A DNA stretch of 64,000 nucleotides from Fomitopsis serialis. Taxonomy: Eukaryota > Basidiomycota > Agaricomycetes > Polyporales > Fomitopsidaceae. The notes beneath the pieces were generated by a model. The model saw nothing but the letters and a program-made list of their open reading frames with translations, was not told where the DNA came from and ran no database searches. Where the stretch lies: positions 57,782 to 121,781 of the forward strand of contig NW_025955086.1 of the NCBI RefSeq assembly GCF_022376445.1, given 5' to 3'. The position numbers and the translations under genes are program-made. Positions within the stretch are counted from its first letter, which is position 1. Every line of letters begins with the position of its first letter. Of the stretch, positions 11,403 through 21,428 are shown in pieces.

Positions 11403-11740
11403 TCATAACACAGAAGTAGAGGATGCTTGCGAGTCGCGAGGACACTGCTTAGACTACCTTAGCCTAAGGCTGCCGAAGCAACGCAGTTTCCCTGATGAAT
11501 ATTAGAGGCCCCCAGTGCGGCGACGGCGCGACACTACTGTCACATTAAATACGAATCTACTAACTGGACTGTCCGTGTCGAACTCAGGCTGCCTGAACTG
11601 CCCGATTTGCTGATCTGAGTCAGGTGGCTCCGACTACATATCAGGCAACTGTAAGTAGTCGTACCAGGTCGTACCAGCCTAGGTCGTACCTACCCTCTTC
11701 TGCCTCCTTTGCTTGAGTCAAACCTCCAGCGACCACTCCA
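11403..11740. other. Upstream flank of the recombinase gene
   Basis: No gene. A small repeated word (GGTCGTACC, three times near 11660-11690) lies just before the recombinase start. No TATA-like element is obvious. Confidence 0.3.
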
Positions 11741-13440
11741 ATGTCTAGTCCTGCACTCGCTCACACGATGTTGGCAATTCCTTGTGCTGGACTTGTTCTT
11801 GCATTGAACGAGTCAGTTCTCGACGAAGAGGTCGAAGTAGATCAACTGGGTGAATCGCTGGCGACCTCTCCAAGTGAATTCATGGATTCCGACGATATAG
11901 CCGATGAACAGCCCACGCATAATGAAGGATCATCTCTGGAGTTGAACGATGGTGTCGTTCTTGAAAGCTTGATGGACAAGGTTGCTGCTGGAGTAACTGA
12001 GGGGACACAGAAAGAATACGACAGGTGAGTTGGTATGTGTATGCATACCTGATGCTCATGTTGTCCACGCTATGATATCTTCCTAGACTTTTGCAAAAGT
12101 TCAAGGACTGGGTCAAAACCAACTTTGAAACATACCACAAAGACCTCTGGGCGCAAACACTGCCTTCAACAATCCCACAGCTCATTTGCATGTGGATTAT
12201 AGATCTGTATGTCCTCTCATGCTCCATTGCACAGACATCATGATAACTTACATATGTCTGTCAGTTGTGATGAGACCAACCTCAAGGGGGAGACTAAGGC
12301 CCCGGGTGACGTTCGGTCAAGCTATTCTTACGCAATGAAGATGCGTGCAGCAGTGACCCATGCCTACTCACGTATTCCAACCCGGGGTACAACTCCCTGG
12401 CATCAGGGTGAGGACGGTACATGGAAGGGAAACCCATCCATGTCTGTGCTTGTTTCACGATACATGATCTCGCTGCGTCGGCGAAAGGTGAGTCCAATCA
12501 GATTTCTTAATTCATGCATCTGAGATGGGGTATAAGACTCGGGCTGGACATCAGACCCAAAGCTCTCGTGCTATCACATCTGGGGATCTCGAGGCCATGT
12601 ACAAATTCAACCATCTTCCGCACAATTGGGAGATTAAGCCCTTGGCTCCAAAATCCCGCACTGACACCCAATCACTTGATGAATGGGCTGGTGGGCGCCT
12701 CCGACGGGCACTCCATTGCATGTATCTGCTGTCTTTCTGGTGCCTCTTACGGAGCGATGAAGTTCTACGCATTCAAGTACACGATATCGAACTAAAAGAA
12801 GATGGGAAAGCATTTGATTTGACAATCCGATGGCGTAAGAATATGCAGTTTGGAGGTAGACAACTTCAGTACACTTTTCAAGGTTCCTAGCTAACTGTTG
12901 AGATTTGCAGGAATCAAGCCCTTCCGGCTATGGCGCCAAATGCCTGAGGATTGCTACCTTTGCCCAGTACGCGCTCTTGCCGAGTGGCTCAGTGTTAGCA
13001 ACATCTCAGAGGGCTATCTTTTCCGACCCTTTCATAACGGTGATCAGGTCATTGCAGTCGACAAGCCAATGGTCAGTCAGTCAAATGTTCTCAGTTCTGT
13101 AATCTGACGAGTTGACATCATGCTGCTAACTTAGACATATAAGGCTTTTGACGAGTACTTCAACAATTCCCTCGTTGACATAGGTGTTTCTCCTCGCCCC
13201 TATGGGACACACTCCTTCCGACGGGGAGGAGTTCAGTTCTTAGCCAGTGAGCGCAGATGGAGATTGCTCACCATATGCACATGGGGAGGCTGGCAAAAGG
13301 ACTTCAATTCCAACACTATAGTGCGGTACCTCATGTCTTGGAACGACGATCCTATAGATACACGAGAGCAACTGACGAATCCCAATCGTGCAATGACTGT
13401 ACGCTGCCCTCGATGTAACCGTAATTGCCATTGTGCTTGA
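11741..13440 (+). CDS. Crypton-like tyrosine recombinase, six exons
   Basis: Exons 11741-12024, 12087-12206, 12265-12487, 12525-12855, 12911-13071 and 13135-13440 give 1425 nt, 474 residues, all with GT-AG introns and correct phase. The C-terminal half has the tyrosine-recombinase boxes: 'LLRSDEVLRIQ' (first catalytic Arg), 'HSFRRGG' (His-x-x-Arg), 'WGGW', and 'NTIVRYL' with the likely nucleophilic Tyr. The protein ends in Cys/His-rich 'RCPRCNRNCHC'. Enzymes of this family cut and rejoin DNA through a phosphotyrosine link. With no reverse transcriptase nearby, a Crypton-type element is the best reading over a DIRS retroelement. The gene appears intact. Its right side ends about 100 bases before the repeat at 13540. 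Element ends were not found; Cryptons lack long terminal repeats. Confidence 0.8.
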
Positions 13441-13539
13441 GCACCATACTGTCATATATTTTCATGTCGCATTTGCCACCAGTTCGCTTTCCTAATGTCC
13501 GACTCCAAGACACATTGATGGGTCTTTCTGCTGCCACAC

Positions 13540-14012
13540 AAGAACACCGAGTGAGTGGGAAACAAAATATATTTCGTGTCGCTGCCACTTTCTCGCACAG
13601 CCCTCGCCAGTCGGGGAGAGGTTCATGGGTTTCGCATCGGTGTGTAGTGAGCCAAGTGGGTGACTTATGAGACACAGCCGACGCTGACGTGGACTCCGGA
13701 ACTCGGCTGCCGGGTGAAAGCAAAGCAACAGTGTAAGTTGTGTCACTGAATGCTTGACCCGACCGTCAAGGCGCGTCGGCTAAAGCGCATCGCGATGCAA
13801 CACATCGGCCTCACATGTCTCGCAGACCCCGGACAAACGGGTTGATCCACACCATGAGTCTTCAGAAGTGTATCATGCCCGGCACACACCCGCTCTCGAG
13901 CACCTCCCGGCCTCCAATCTGTAGATTCTTCATCGGGATCTCGTCCGGTTGCCCCTCTTGAACAGAGCGTAGACAAAGAAGGGAGGGCGATGTGGAGCGA
14001 TCGCTAATAGTA
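13540..14012 (-). repeat. Inverted copy of the left part of the 42.5-49.4 kb element
   Basis: Read as reverse complement, this stretch follows 42566-43415, except that the partner has about 370 extra bases (42651-43021). The match stops at 14012, exactly where the partner's terminal inverted repeat begins. It is visibly more diverged than the adjoining 3.95 kb block. A frame with 'RVCAGH' and 'HGVDQPVCPGSARHVRP' is shared by both copies, but I do not recognise a protein. Confidence 0.7.
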
Positions 14013-14699
14013 CCTACCCATCGTTACTCACTCCATTCCGAACGAGCTCCCTCATTCGCACCCGAAGGCATTCTGGGCGATCCTTTGCGACCAGCCGGTT
14101 AGATGTCCTCTGTACAGCGTTCAACGCACGCCGGAATAGTTTATTCGGGGTGCTTGTGGACATACTGTACTCGGACTCTTTGGGGTCGCCACGCAGCCTT
14201 CCACACAACTTGCAAGTCGCCGGTGCGGAAGAAACCATGCGTCGTCGCGTGGCCAAGGCGTGCGGACGGCCGCAAGGCACTGGGAAGGGATTCTACTAGA
14301 GCGCATGAGCGATGGCGTGGGTGAGGACGTAGAGCACGAGGGTTGCGATGCGGGCGAGCAGATGCAGCGTGCGGGAAAGCAGACACATAGGACGAGGGCG
14401 GACGCGTAGCGCGCCGGTGTGAAGGGCGCGCGGGAATACGCACGAGAGTCATCTCGTACTCCTTCGTGGCCAACGGCGGCGAGAGAGATGGCTGACGAGC
14501 GAGATGTGCGCAAGAGATAGTAGGGGCGCATCGAGCAAGATCGTGAGTGAAGGAGAAAGGAGACAGTCAGCGAGGGCGAAGCGGGTGGACAAGCACCGGG
14601 TAAGCAGGTGACCGGCGTGTGTGTTGGCGTACAGCGATGGAGTGTGGGCGGCGAAAGGGAGCATGGACTCGGGAGGGAATCTGCAGAGCCAATGTCCGT

Positions 14700-15950
14700 G
14701 AGGACATTCTCGCTCAAGGTTGAATTCCTATACACTTACGGTGTGGGGTGTGTGTGTGGAATCGAGGACCGACTGTTTCTGAACGAGAACCGCCCAGATC
14801 AGGCGAACGAAAGGTGGTGGAGGGACGGACCACCTGCCCTGAACAGGCTAGGGACGTATTTCGCGCCGAGCCTCCATCCTACTCGAGGTTGCGCAAGGCC
14901 AAGAGCCCGTCATGGTGCAGCGGGGCTATAGCAGCCAGGTCCGGCGTAAAATCCGGTAATAACAACGATCGCAGGGCACAGAGTGAGCCCGCGAAGCTTG
15001 GAGCACGCGCATAGGACGCACCAGAGGTCCATCCCGTCGAAGCAGATGTTCTTTATGCGGAGAAACTTGAGGAGGTGGAAGTAGGTGAGGAGTATCTCCT
15101 GCGCATCCTTGTCCGTCTCGAACATACCCCGCCAAAGTTGATCCTCAGGCTCTCAATCTCGTGCAGCCGGGATCGCGGGGAGCATCGCGCGCGAGGTTCA
15201 GCGACATGTGGAGGATCGCATCGAGAGCACCACGTGCGAGTCCATCACCCGTTTTGTGAAGCTTGCGAAGCGGCAGTTCTCGGAATAGCTGGGTGAGTGG
15301 GCGGTGCGGACATTGTTGGGGACGGAGTGCCGAACGACGGGGAAAGAAAGCGGGCGAGCGGTGGCCGTTCCAGAGGCAAGCAAGGACGGACTCCCAGACG
15401 TCGAGGGGAAAGCTGTGAGTGAGACGACATGGTGTATGTCCACAGGGATCAACGTGGCTTTGGACTGCAGAAGCGTCAGGGTACGCTGCGGTTCCGTGTC
15501 ACTGTAGTGCTCACCATGCACCAGCGTCCGCGCAGGCTGCCATGCGTGGCTCGGGCCACGACGCGTCTGAGATGTTATCAGGAACGGGTAGTGGTCCTCT
15601 TCGCGCGAGGACCGCCGAACGAGAGGGTAAGCGAGCAGGTGTAGGCAGGCGATGAGCAAGGCGAGCAGGTGTAGGCAGTTGAGGAGCGGTGACCGCACGC
15701 GGTAAAGCCGGTGGTAGTCGTCTCGCAGTTTCTGCTTCTTGGCAGGCGGCACATCCGTGTAACAGCGGCCGACGGGATCGTCGCGCGCAAGACGGCGTTG
15801 GCGACCACGACATTCACCCCTTCGTAACGGGAGTGGCAGCAAACCAGGGACACGTGCCCCGTTACTCTGAACGCACGTCCCGTACACGTCTCCTCCGCTC
15901 CTCCTTGCTTCCCTCACGATCAATCCTTTGCGACGGCCGCCCTTCACCTT
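14700..15950 (-). pseudogene. F-box/LRR-like pseudogene inside block copy 1
   Basis: On the minus strand near 15410-15355 a frame reads 'FPLDVWESVLACLWNGHR', a good F-box start. About 300 bases further, 'MFETDKDAQEILLTYFHLL' and 'FLRIKNICFDGMDLWCVLCA' (15125-15030) look like the leucine-rich-like part of the same kind of protein. The frames are not contiguous and contain stops, and the C-terminal part is lost in low-complexity sequence towards 14450. The longest open frame (15947-15198) is in another phase and gives no coherent protein. Confidence 0.45.
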
Positions 15951-15964
15951 CTCTCCTTACCATC

Positions 15965-16829
15965 ATGGCTTCGACACAATCTCTAAACCCGCCGCCAGGC
16001 AGCAGCAATGAGAAGGCACCAGAGTTCACACCATCGTCCTCAGAAGCACCGCAGGACGCTGTGGACGTTACTCCGGACCGGCCTGCTGAAGAGACATGGG
16101 AGGACATCCCCGAGGAGATCATATCTTTGAGCATCCGTACACGAGTTCGGCTCACCGACAATGACTTGAAGGTCCGTCCACACAGATTTCGCGTGTAGAG
16201 CCCGACGCCCAGGGAACCTGCAGGTGATGCCCTCGGAGACGTTACGTCTGCAACAAGAGCAGAATGCCACGAAGGAGAAGATTCGGGACAATGGGGAGAA
16301 GATCACGCAGGACAAGGTCTTGCCTTACCTTGTGGCGAATATAGTCGAGGTACGCCCGCTCAGTCACCTTAGTAAGGCTACCAGCTAACAGAAGCAGATT
16401 CTGGACGTGAATTCTGAAACTGAGGACGGCAGCGCGAACCGAGACCTTGACTCTATGCGCAAGGGGAGATTCGCCGTCATCAAGCCCTCGACACAACAAA
16501 CCGTCTTCTTCCCGCTCACCGACCTCGTCCCGCCCGAGAATCTCAGACCCGGCGATCCCGTTGGCACCAATAAGGATTCGTATCTGGTGCCTGACACGCT
16601 CCCGGCAGCTCGCGGGTGAAGGGCGATAGAGGTGGATGGGCGGCCGGCGGGACCTACGCTGACATCGAGGGCTGGAGAAGCAGATCGAGGGGCTAATTGA
16701 GGCGATTGTCCTGCTCGTGGAGCGAGCGGACGGGCTCAAGGCGCCTGGCATCAAGCCTCCGAAGGGTTCTCTCATGTATGGTCCTCCCGGTGCGTCAGTC
16801 CCGACGATGTCTGGTCGCGGTCTGCTCAG
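15965..16829 (+). pseudogene. RPT5: 26S proteasome regulatory ATPase Rpt5 (PSMC3) 5' fragment, copy 1
   Basis: Rpt5 is one of six AAA ATPases of the proteasome base. Exon 1 (15965-16171) starts at an ATG after a pyrimidine-rich leader and ends 'SIRTRVRLTDNDLK'. Exon 2 (16224-16349) reads 'ATKEKIRDNGEKITQDKVLP' and 'YLVANIVE'. Exon 3 (16398-16789) reads '[20 protein letters not shown]' and '[15 protein letters not shown]', then after frameshifts 'LEKQIEGLIEAIVL' and 'GIKPPKGSLMYGPPG'. Both internal introns are retained. The gene stops at the Walker A motif: after GPPG a typical intron (gtgcgt to ctcag, 16790-16829) follows, and the next exon is absent. Frameshifts near 16615 and 16665 also kill it. 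Captured upstream sequence probably includes the native leader. Host orthologue lies elsewhere. Confidence 0.9.
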
Positions 16830-18052
16830 CTTTGTATGGTAGGCAGGGTCGATAAGTGCCGTTTGGGTCTGGTTACGTCTTCGATCATATCATGGTCCTC
16901 GACACCTTCTAACCTACGCGTCTGCAGGACATCGTCTGGTTCGTCCCTCTCGACCGGATTGAGTTCGTCATGAAGGCCACCATTTTCAAGAGTTTTTGCA
17001 ACCGCCACAACGCCGCAATGGCGCAGGCTTCCATCTCCCCGCCCACTCGGGTGCCCCCATGGCCCGCACCCAGTCCCGCGCGGCCTCCGTCACGAGTCCC
17101 TTTACTACAACCGTGTGTCGTTCATCGCGTCGTTCGCAGGGCCGGCTTCGGCACAAACGTCTCGATGAAGCCGGAGGTGCTTCCCACCTCCCATGTGGCA
17201 CACGAGGAAGAGTCGTTTGGCAACCGTCTCGTCTGAGAATCGTCCGACGCGCAGGTACGTCGTTAACCGGAACCCTGATAGACTTCCGCAATAACTCCGC
17301 ACAGATCTTCGTGTTCGGATTCCGCAAATCGTCCTCGCCGCGATGACGCACCGGAAGCTGTATGGCATCGACTCTGCGGACGGCGCGGTGAACGGTGGGC
17401 GATGGAGATGCGCCGCAGGTCGTGTTGGTCACTCAGAGGAAGGCGGGCAGCGTGTCTCGGAGCTGATGGCTGGAGCTGGCGCTGACCTATGGGACGATTG
17501 AAGTGTCTTGTGGGCATGACCCTCTTCCATGTGGACGCGCTGGCGGGCGAACATGCAAGAGGCGTGCTGGTATCTGCTGATGGATTCGACATCATTGCCT
17601 GGCCCGTCATTGAAGTGTACTTGCTCCGCAGCGGCTCCCAAGAACCCGTCGTCATGCTAGATGAGTTCGTGCAGGTCAATAGCCAGTTTCGCAACCTATG
17701 GTACCTATCATACTGAGCACAGAGCCAGGCGCACGTCTATCTTCGAAACGGAAGAAATCAAGGAAGCCTCTGTCAACTCGTCCCATCCATCTTCTCCCTT
17801 CGTAACGGTGCTTCCGGCCAGCGTCGATTCTCCGGACACAGAACCTCGTCCGAGGTCGACTCCACCGACAAGCATATAACCAACATCACCTGGACGTTTG
17901 GCTTCGCTCCCGGCGAAGACAACCTCTCCATAGGCACATTGCATCCCTCGGCAAGGTTCCAGGTAACCGTGCGACATTGTCGTCACGCGAATTGCACCGT
18001 CATATGCGTTCGTCGTGCTGAGTGAGAGCTTCAACAAGGTTCAGCTTGTCTT
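16830..18052. other. Captured sequence of unclear origin
   Basis: Both copies of the block contain this stretch, and its first 350 bases occur a third time, inverted, at 43862-44202. Short protein-like frames exist on the plus strand ('FCNRHNAAMAQASISPP', 'TNITWTFGFAPGEDNLSIG') and on the minus strand (18037-17708). In copy 2 the plus-strand frame runs on into a membrane segment, so copy 1 is cut in the middle of that gene at 18052. No family assigned. Confidence 0.35.
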
Positions 18053-18951
18053 CGTCTTGGCTGGCGTGATGGACCTACTAGTATTGAATGCCCCCGAAGG
18101 ATTGGCTGCACGTCCTGCTGGCACCCGGCTCCGTCTCGTCGGTCACGGTCACGTAGTCCTCGCCGGTATGATCGCTCTCCAAGTCCTTGAGGACGTGGTC
18201 GCGATCGCCCAAGGACCCACCGTGATTCAAGGTCACCCTATCGTGACGACTACGATCGCGGTCGCCCACGAAGCCGCCGTGATTCGAGATCACCTTACCG
18301 CGACGACGATCCTTACTGCCGCGCTGGGAGTCGCTCACCCGCCCGCCGTTATGGGAGAACGAGGACTGATCCGAGTAGAGGAGATGACTCCTATCACGGA
18401 AGGCCTTCTCGCCGATATGCCTCACGTTCACCCTCGCCTGTAATTCTCGGCGTCAGATCCACACATCGTCCGCAGGCACGGTCGCGTTCGCCCACTCTTG
18501 TCAGTGAACCTTCCCATGTCCGGGTACCATCGTCACGGCGTACCCGTTCTCCGGCATACGAGCCTGAGGGTCCATACCGTCGTCCTGGACCCTCTTGTCA
18601 TGACAGATGGACGAGTCGGTCGTCTGAGGAACGTCCTCAAAGGATGTGTATGGGCAGTGAACGCTCAAGATGCTCCCCATCTCCAACTGTTGTTCTTCAT
18701 CGCCCACCGCGCTCCGATCGTCCTGCAAGTGATTATGATCGCCAACGTGAGCGCAGGCGATTGCCCTCCCCCATACCCGAGGAAGGAACACCATCACCAC
18801 GTCAGGAGCCTGTCATCCTTAGAACTCGTAGCCAACGTGAACCACCACCACGCCTCGGTCAAGAGGTCCTACGTACATCGAGATGGAAAACCTGGAGACT
18901 ACCCACCAGTGAGTCCGGCCCCGCAGGTTGTCCGCATATCGACTGCTGACA
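18053..18951 (+). pseudogene. RS-rich (Arg/Ser-dipeptide) protein fragment
   Basis: One frame runs through a dense Arg/Ser region, for example 'SRRSRSRSPRRYDRSPSP' before 18187 and 'RDSRSPYRDDYDRGRPRSRR' after it, repeats 'DSRSPYRDD' twice, and then becomes Pro/Arg-rich to a stop at 18949-18951. RS domains are typical of splicing factors and of other nuclear RNA-processing proteins. A single TGA (18188-18190) interrupts it; a CGA Arg codon fits the local pattern, so a CpG C-to-T change is likely. The 5' end is missing because the frame starts at the junction with the duplicated block. No RNA-recognition motif is visible. An intron donor near 18906 could extend the gene further, but this was not resolved. 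Confidence 0.6.
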
Positions 18952-19634
18952 GATCAGCGAGAGCTCCTTCCGATGCGAACAAGGCGCACCACGACCTCGT
19001 ACCACAGAAGGTGGGGCAGACGCGGACTGCGCACGCAATGGTGAATACAATGCCGCTTTCGTGCAGATCCCGAGGGATGCGCGCGCCTGCCTGGGTTCGT
19101 GAGTTATGAAGGTAAGTCGTGAGTTACTCGTCTACCACGCTCTCCGGTGGGCCGCTGGACGTGTCGTCAAGCACGTGTGACTGCGCTGCCCCTCCGACAA
19201 CGGGATATATCGCTGCCTTCTCACCATATCATTTCCAGGTCGTGTGCGCGTCACGGATCGTGTGCTGTGACGGATCGTGCTGTACTGCACAACCGTCTCG
19301 GGATGGATTGGGAAGTTGCATGTCCGTCCTACGTCTTCTTGTATGTTGTATAGACATTCGACAGCGGGATGGAGGATGCATTATGAGCTATAACGCTCAG
19401 AAGCATGCGTTGCTGCAGTGTTTACATACCAAACATATGATATGGGGACCTGTCTGCATAGTACTCGGCTCCGTAGGACACATGCGACGCACCATTTAAG
19501 GTTCTTTCAGGTGAAGTATGGCATGTCTCAGCAGATATATAATGTTCGATCGTTCGAAGTTAACCGCGCCCACTCATACTCAGTTTTGGCTTTGTGTAGC
19601 GCATTTCATCAGGTTCTGTTGCTATCGAGGGGAC
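18952..19634. other. Upstream flank of the SAP-like gene
   Basis: No separate gene recognised. The frame 19518-19634 is open in phase with the following gene and may be leader or a missed exon; no convincing upstream start was chosen. Confidence 0.3.
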
Positions 19635-21428
19635 ATGGCTCCTGGTGTAAACGGAGTATCAGAAGTCAGCAATGTCGTTGTGAGGCTCCCGAAATATGGT
19701 GTCGTAGATGCCACTGGTCAGGTTGCTACAGAGGAGATAAACCTGTAGGTTCCTTTGATACGGCTTGATGCTATGTTGACGACATCTTGGGAACAGGTCT
19801 GCCTTGACTGCACTCCAGTTAAAGGATATCATGACTCGATGCGGTGTCAAGGCATCCGGCATAAGGCGAAAATGTGAATATATCAAGGCACTTGTCAGCT
19901 TCAGCCAAGACGAAAAGCTCTGGACGTGTGTTCTCTTCCCTGACCTGTATCGCCATAATCTCAAACTACACAGCGAACCCCAAGTGGCGCGCCGATCCCA
20001 CAAAGGGCCGCGAATGCAGGTACAAGACCCTCCCCGATCGGTGGAATCTTCACTTTCCGATTCAACAGCGCAGCAACCTCCTCGTTCACGAAAACACTTG
20101 AAAAAATCTGTTCTTCGTTGGGAGAAGAAAAAGCAGCCGGAAGGCCACGAGTCAAACGGCCATCATGTGCCCTCCACGGACGATAGATCGCTCGCACAAC
20201 GACAAGGTCTTCTTGAGTGGGTAGGTGCTTGAAAACCCATCTAGCGATCACTGGTTGACGAAGCATTCTCTCCATAGGCAGGAGCACAAGTACTACTTCA
20301 TGACCACCATGTCGATCAGAATAAACAAACAACTCCTGCTACTAGTCGCCCCTCTGGGAGGGATGATGACGCTGAAACTGCCTGTAGCGGTTCGTCTAGG
20401 GTGGGTATTACCGAGTATACGAATATACAAGTGCTAGTACGTGAAAGCTTACCGGTAAACAGCCTGAGAAAGATTCTGGAAGCGGCCTGTTCAGAGCTGA
20501 ATTGATGGGATTCCTTACTGCGATGAGGACTAAGCCTGACACGTCCCCGGTAAGTGACCAGTCGCATGGCTGTCGGTCGGTGATACTTATTGATGGACAG
20601 GAGGGAAGGGATCAACTGATCACGGAGTTAATGGGCTTCTTGGGTTCTGCAAACACATCGGGCGTTCAGGCCCCAAGAATCCAACCTTACTCAATCAATG
20701 GCGAAGGCGAAGGCGAAGGCGGACATGGTACTACTTCAAATCCGCCAACCAGAACGGAAGTCATACCGGCAACGGCAGGCTCCCGAAGTCTGGCGAAGAC
20801 ATGCAACATAGTGCTTCCCTCGGGTCCCTTTCATTTTGCCCGATCTGAAGTGCCAGAACCTCCGGCTATATTCTTTGCAGGCAACGTAGATGAGCTGGTC
20901 GCAATGTGGACAGGCGAGAAACCGAGTCCCCTTGTCATTCGTGGGACCCCCATACCGATTGGACTCTGGAGGGAATGTTTTACATACAATCACACCAGAG
21001 CATGGGACAGTATCAAAAGTCGATGGTGCCAATGGCGGGTGAGCTGGTGCGGTTGCTCAAACAGTCCGAGCGCTCATGCCATATCTTTGTAGACTATTGT
21101 CACCGAGTACCTCCGACTAGGAGCCACAGCTTTTTGGGAAGCCTATACTCAACCTGAGACCCGAAAGCGCATGACAGCAACAGCCATACACAAGATGCTC
21201 CAGGCGTCCCGTGCAGCCGCCGATGCAAATCTCGCACAACAAGCTCGGCAAGAGTATCCGCACACATTCAATGTGTTGTTTTCGTACAAAACTGATGGAA
21301 AGAAACAAGTCCTTGCCAAGGAATCGTACATCGCCACACGATACCAACAGTTACAGCAAGATCCCCAAAAGGCCCAGGAAGCTGCACAAAATGAGGCCCT
21401 CGCAGCGCAATCTGCCACCGTGACCTAG
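19635..21428 (+). CDS. SAP-like-motif protein, seven exons
   Basis: Exons 19635-19744, 19797-19925, 19974-20220, 20278-20400, 20463-20549, 20601-21038 and 21093-21428 give 1470 nt, 489 residues, with all introns GT-AG and in phase. Residues about 35-75 read 'LTALQLKDIMTRCGVKASGI' and 'RRKCEYIKALV', a helix-loop-helix like the SAP motif that binds DNA in chromatin-associated proteins. The middle is low-complexity with a GEGEGEG run. The C-terminal part ('RAWDSIKSRWCQWR', 'RLGATAFWEAYTQ', 'HTFNVLFSYKTDGKKQVLAK') resembles an agaricomycete hypothetical family without known function. No stop or frameshift was seen. AT content is higher than in the flanking debris. It may be a resident gene or cargo of a mobile element. 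Confidence 0.65.

Larger units (their letters stand above)
14096..18052 (+). repeat. 3.95 kb near-identical direct repeat, copy 1 (partner 44995-48939)
   Basis: Corresponding positions differ by 30899 bases up to 17672 and by 30887 after it, because copy 2 lacks 12 bases. Reading both copies showed only a few differences: the first 20-30 bases, single changes near 15225 and 16829, and the 12-base gap. The block contains an F-box/LRR-like pseudogene on the minus strand, a 5' fragment of the proteasome ATPase gene Rpt5, and part of an unidentified membrane protein gene. It ends abruptly at 18052, where an RS-rich protein fragment begins. Confidence 0.9.

Noticed and set aside
11741..13440. DIRS-type retrotransposon
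   Set aside because: No reverse transcriptase or RNase H sequence is seen near the recombinase, and no split direct repeats were found.
15198..15947. 249-residue minus-strand frame, repeated at 46097-46846, as a gene
   Set aside because: It overlaps the Rpt5 leader, has low-complexity composition, and the F-box-like residues lie in a different phase. It is a shadow frame inside a duplicated pseudogene block.
17708..18037. 109-residue minus-strand frame, also at 48595-48924, as a gene
   Set aside because: Its composition is plausible, but in copy 2 the plus strand runs into a membrane helix, basic tail and stop over the same region, which is the better reading. No start context or partner exon was found.
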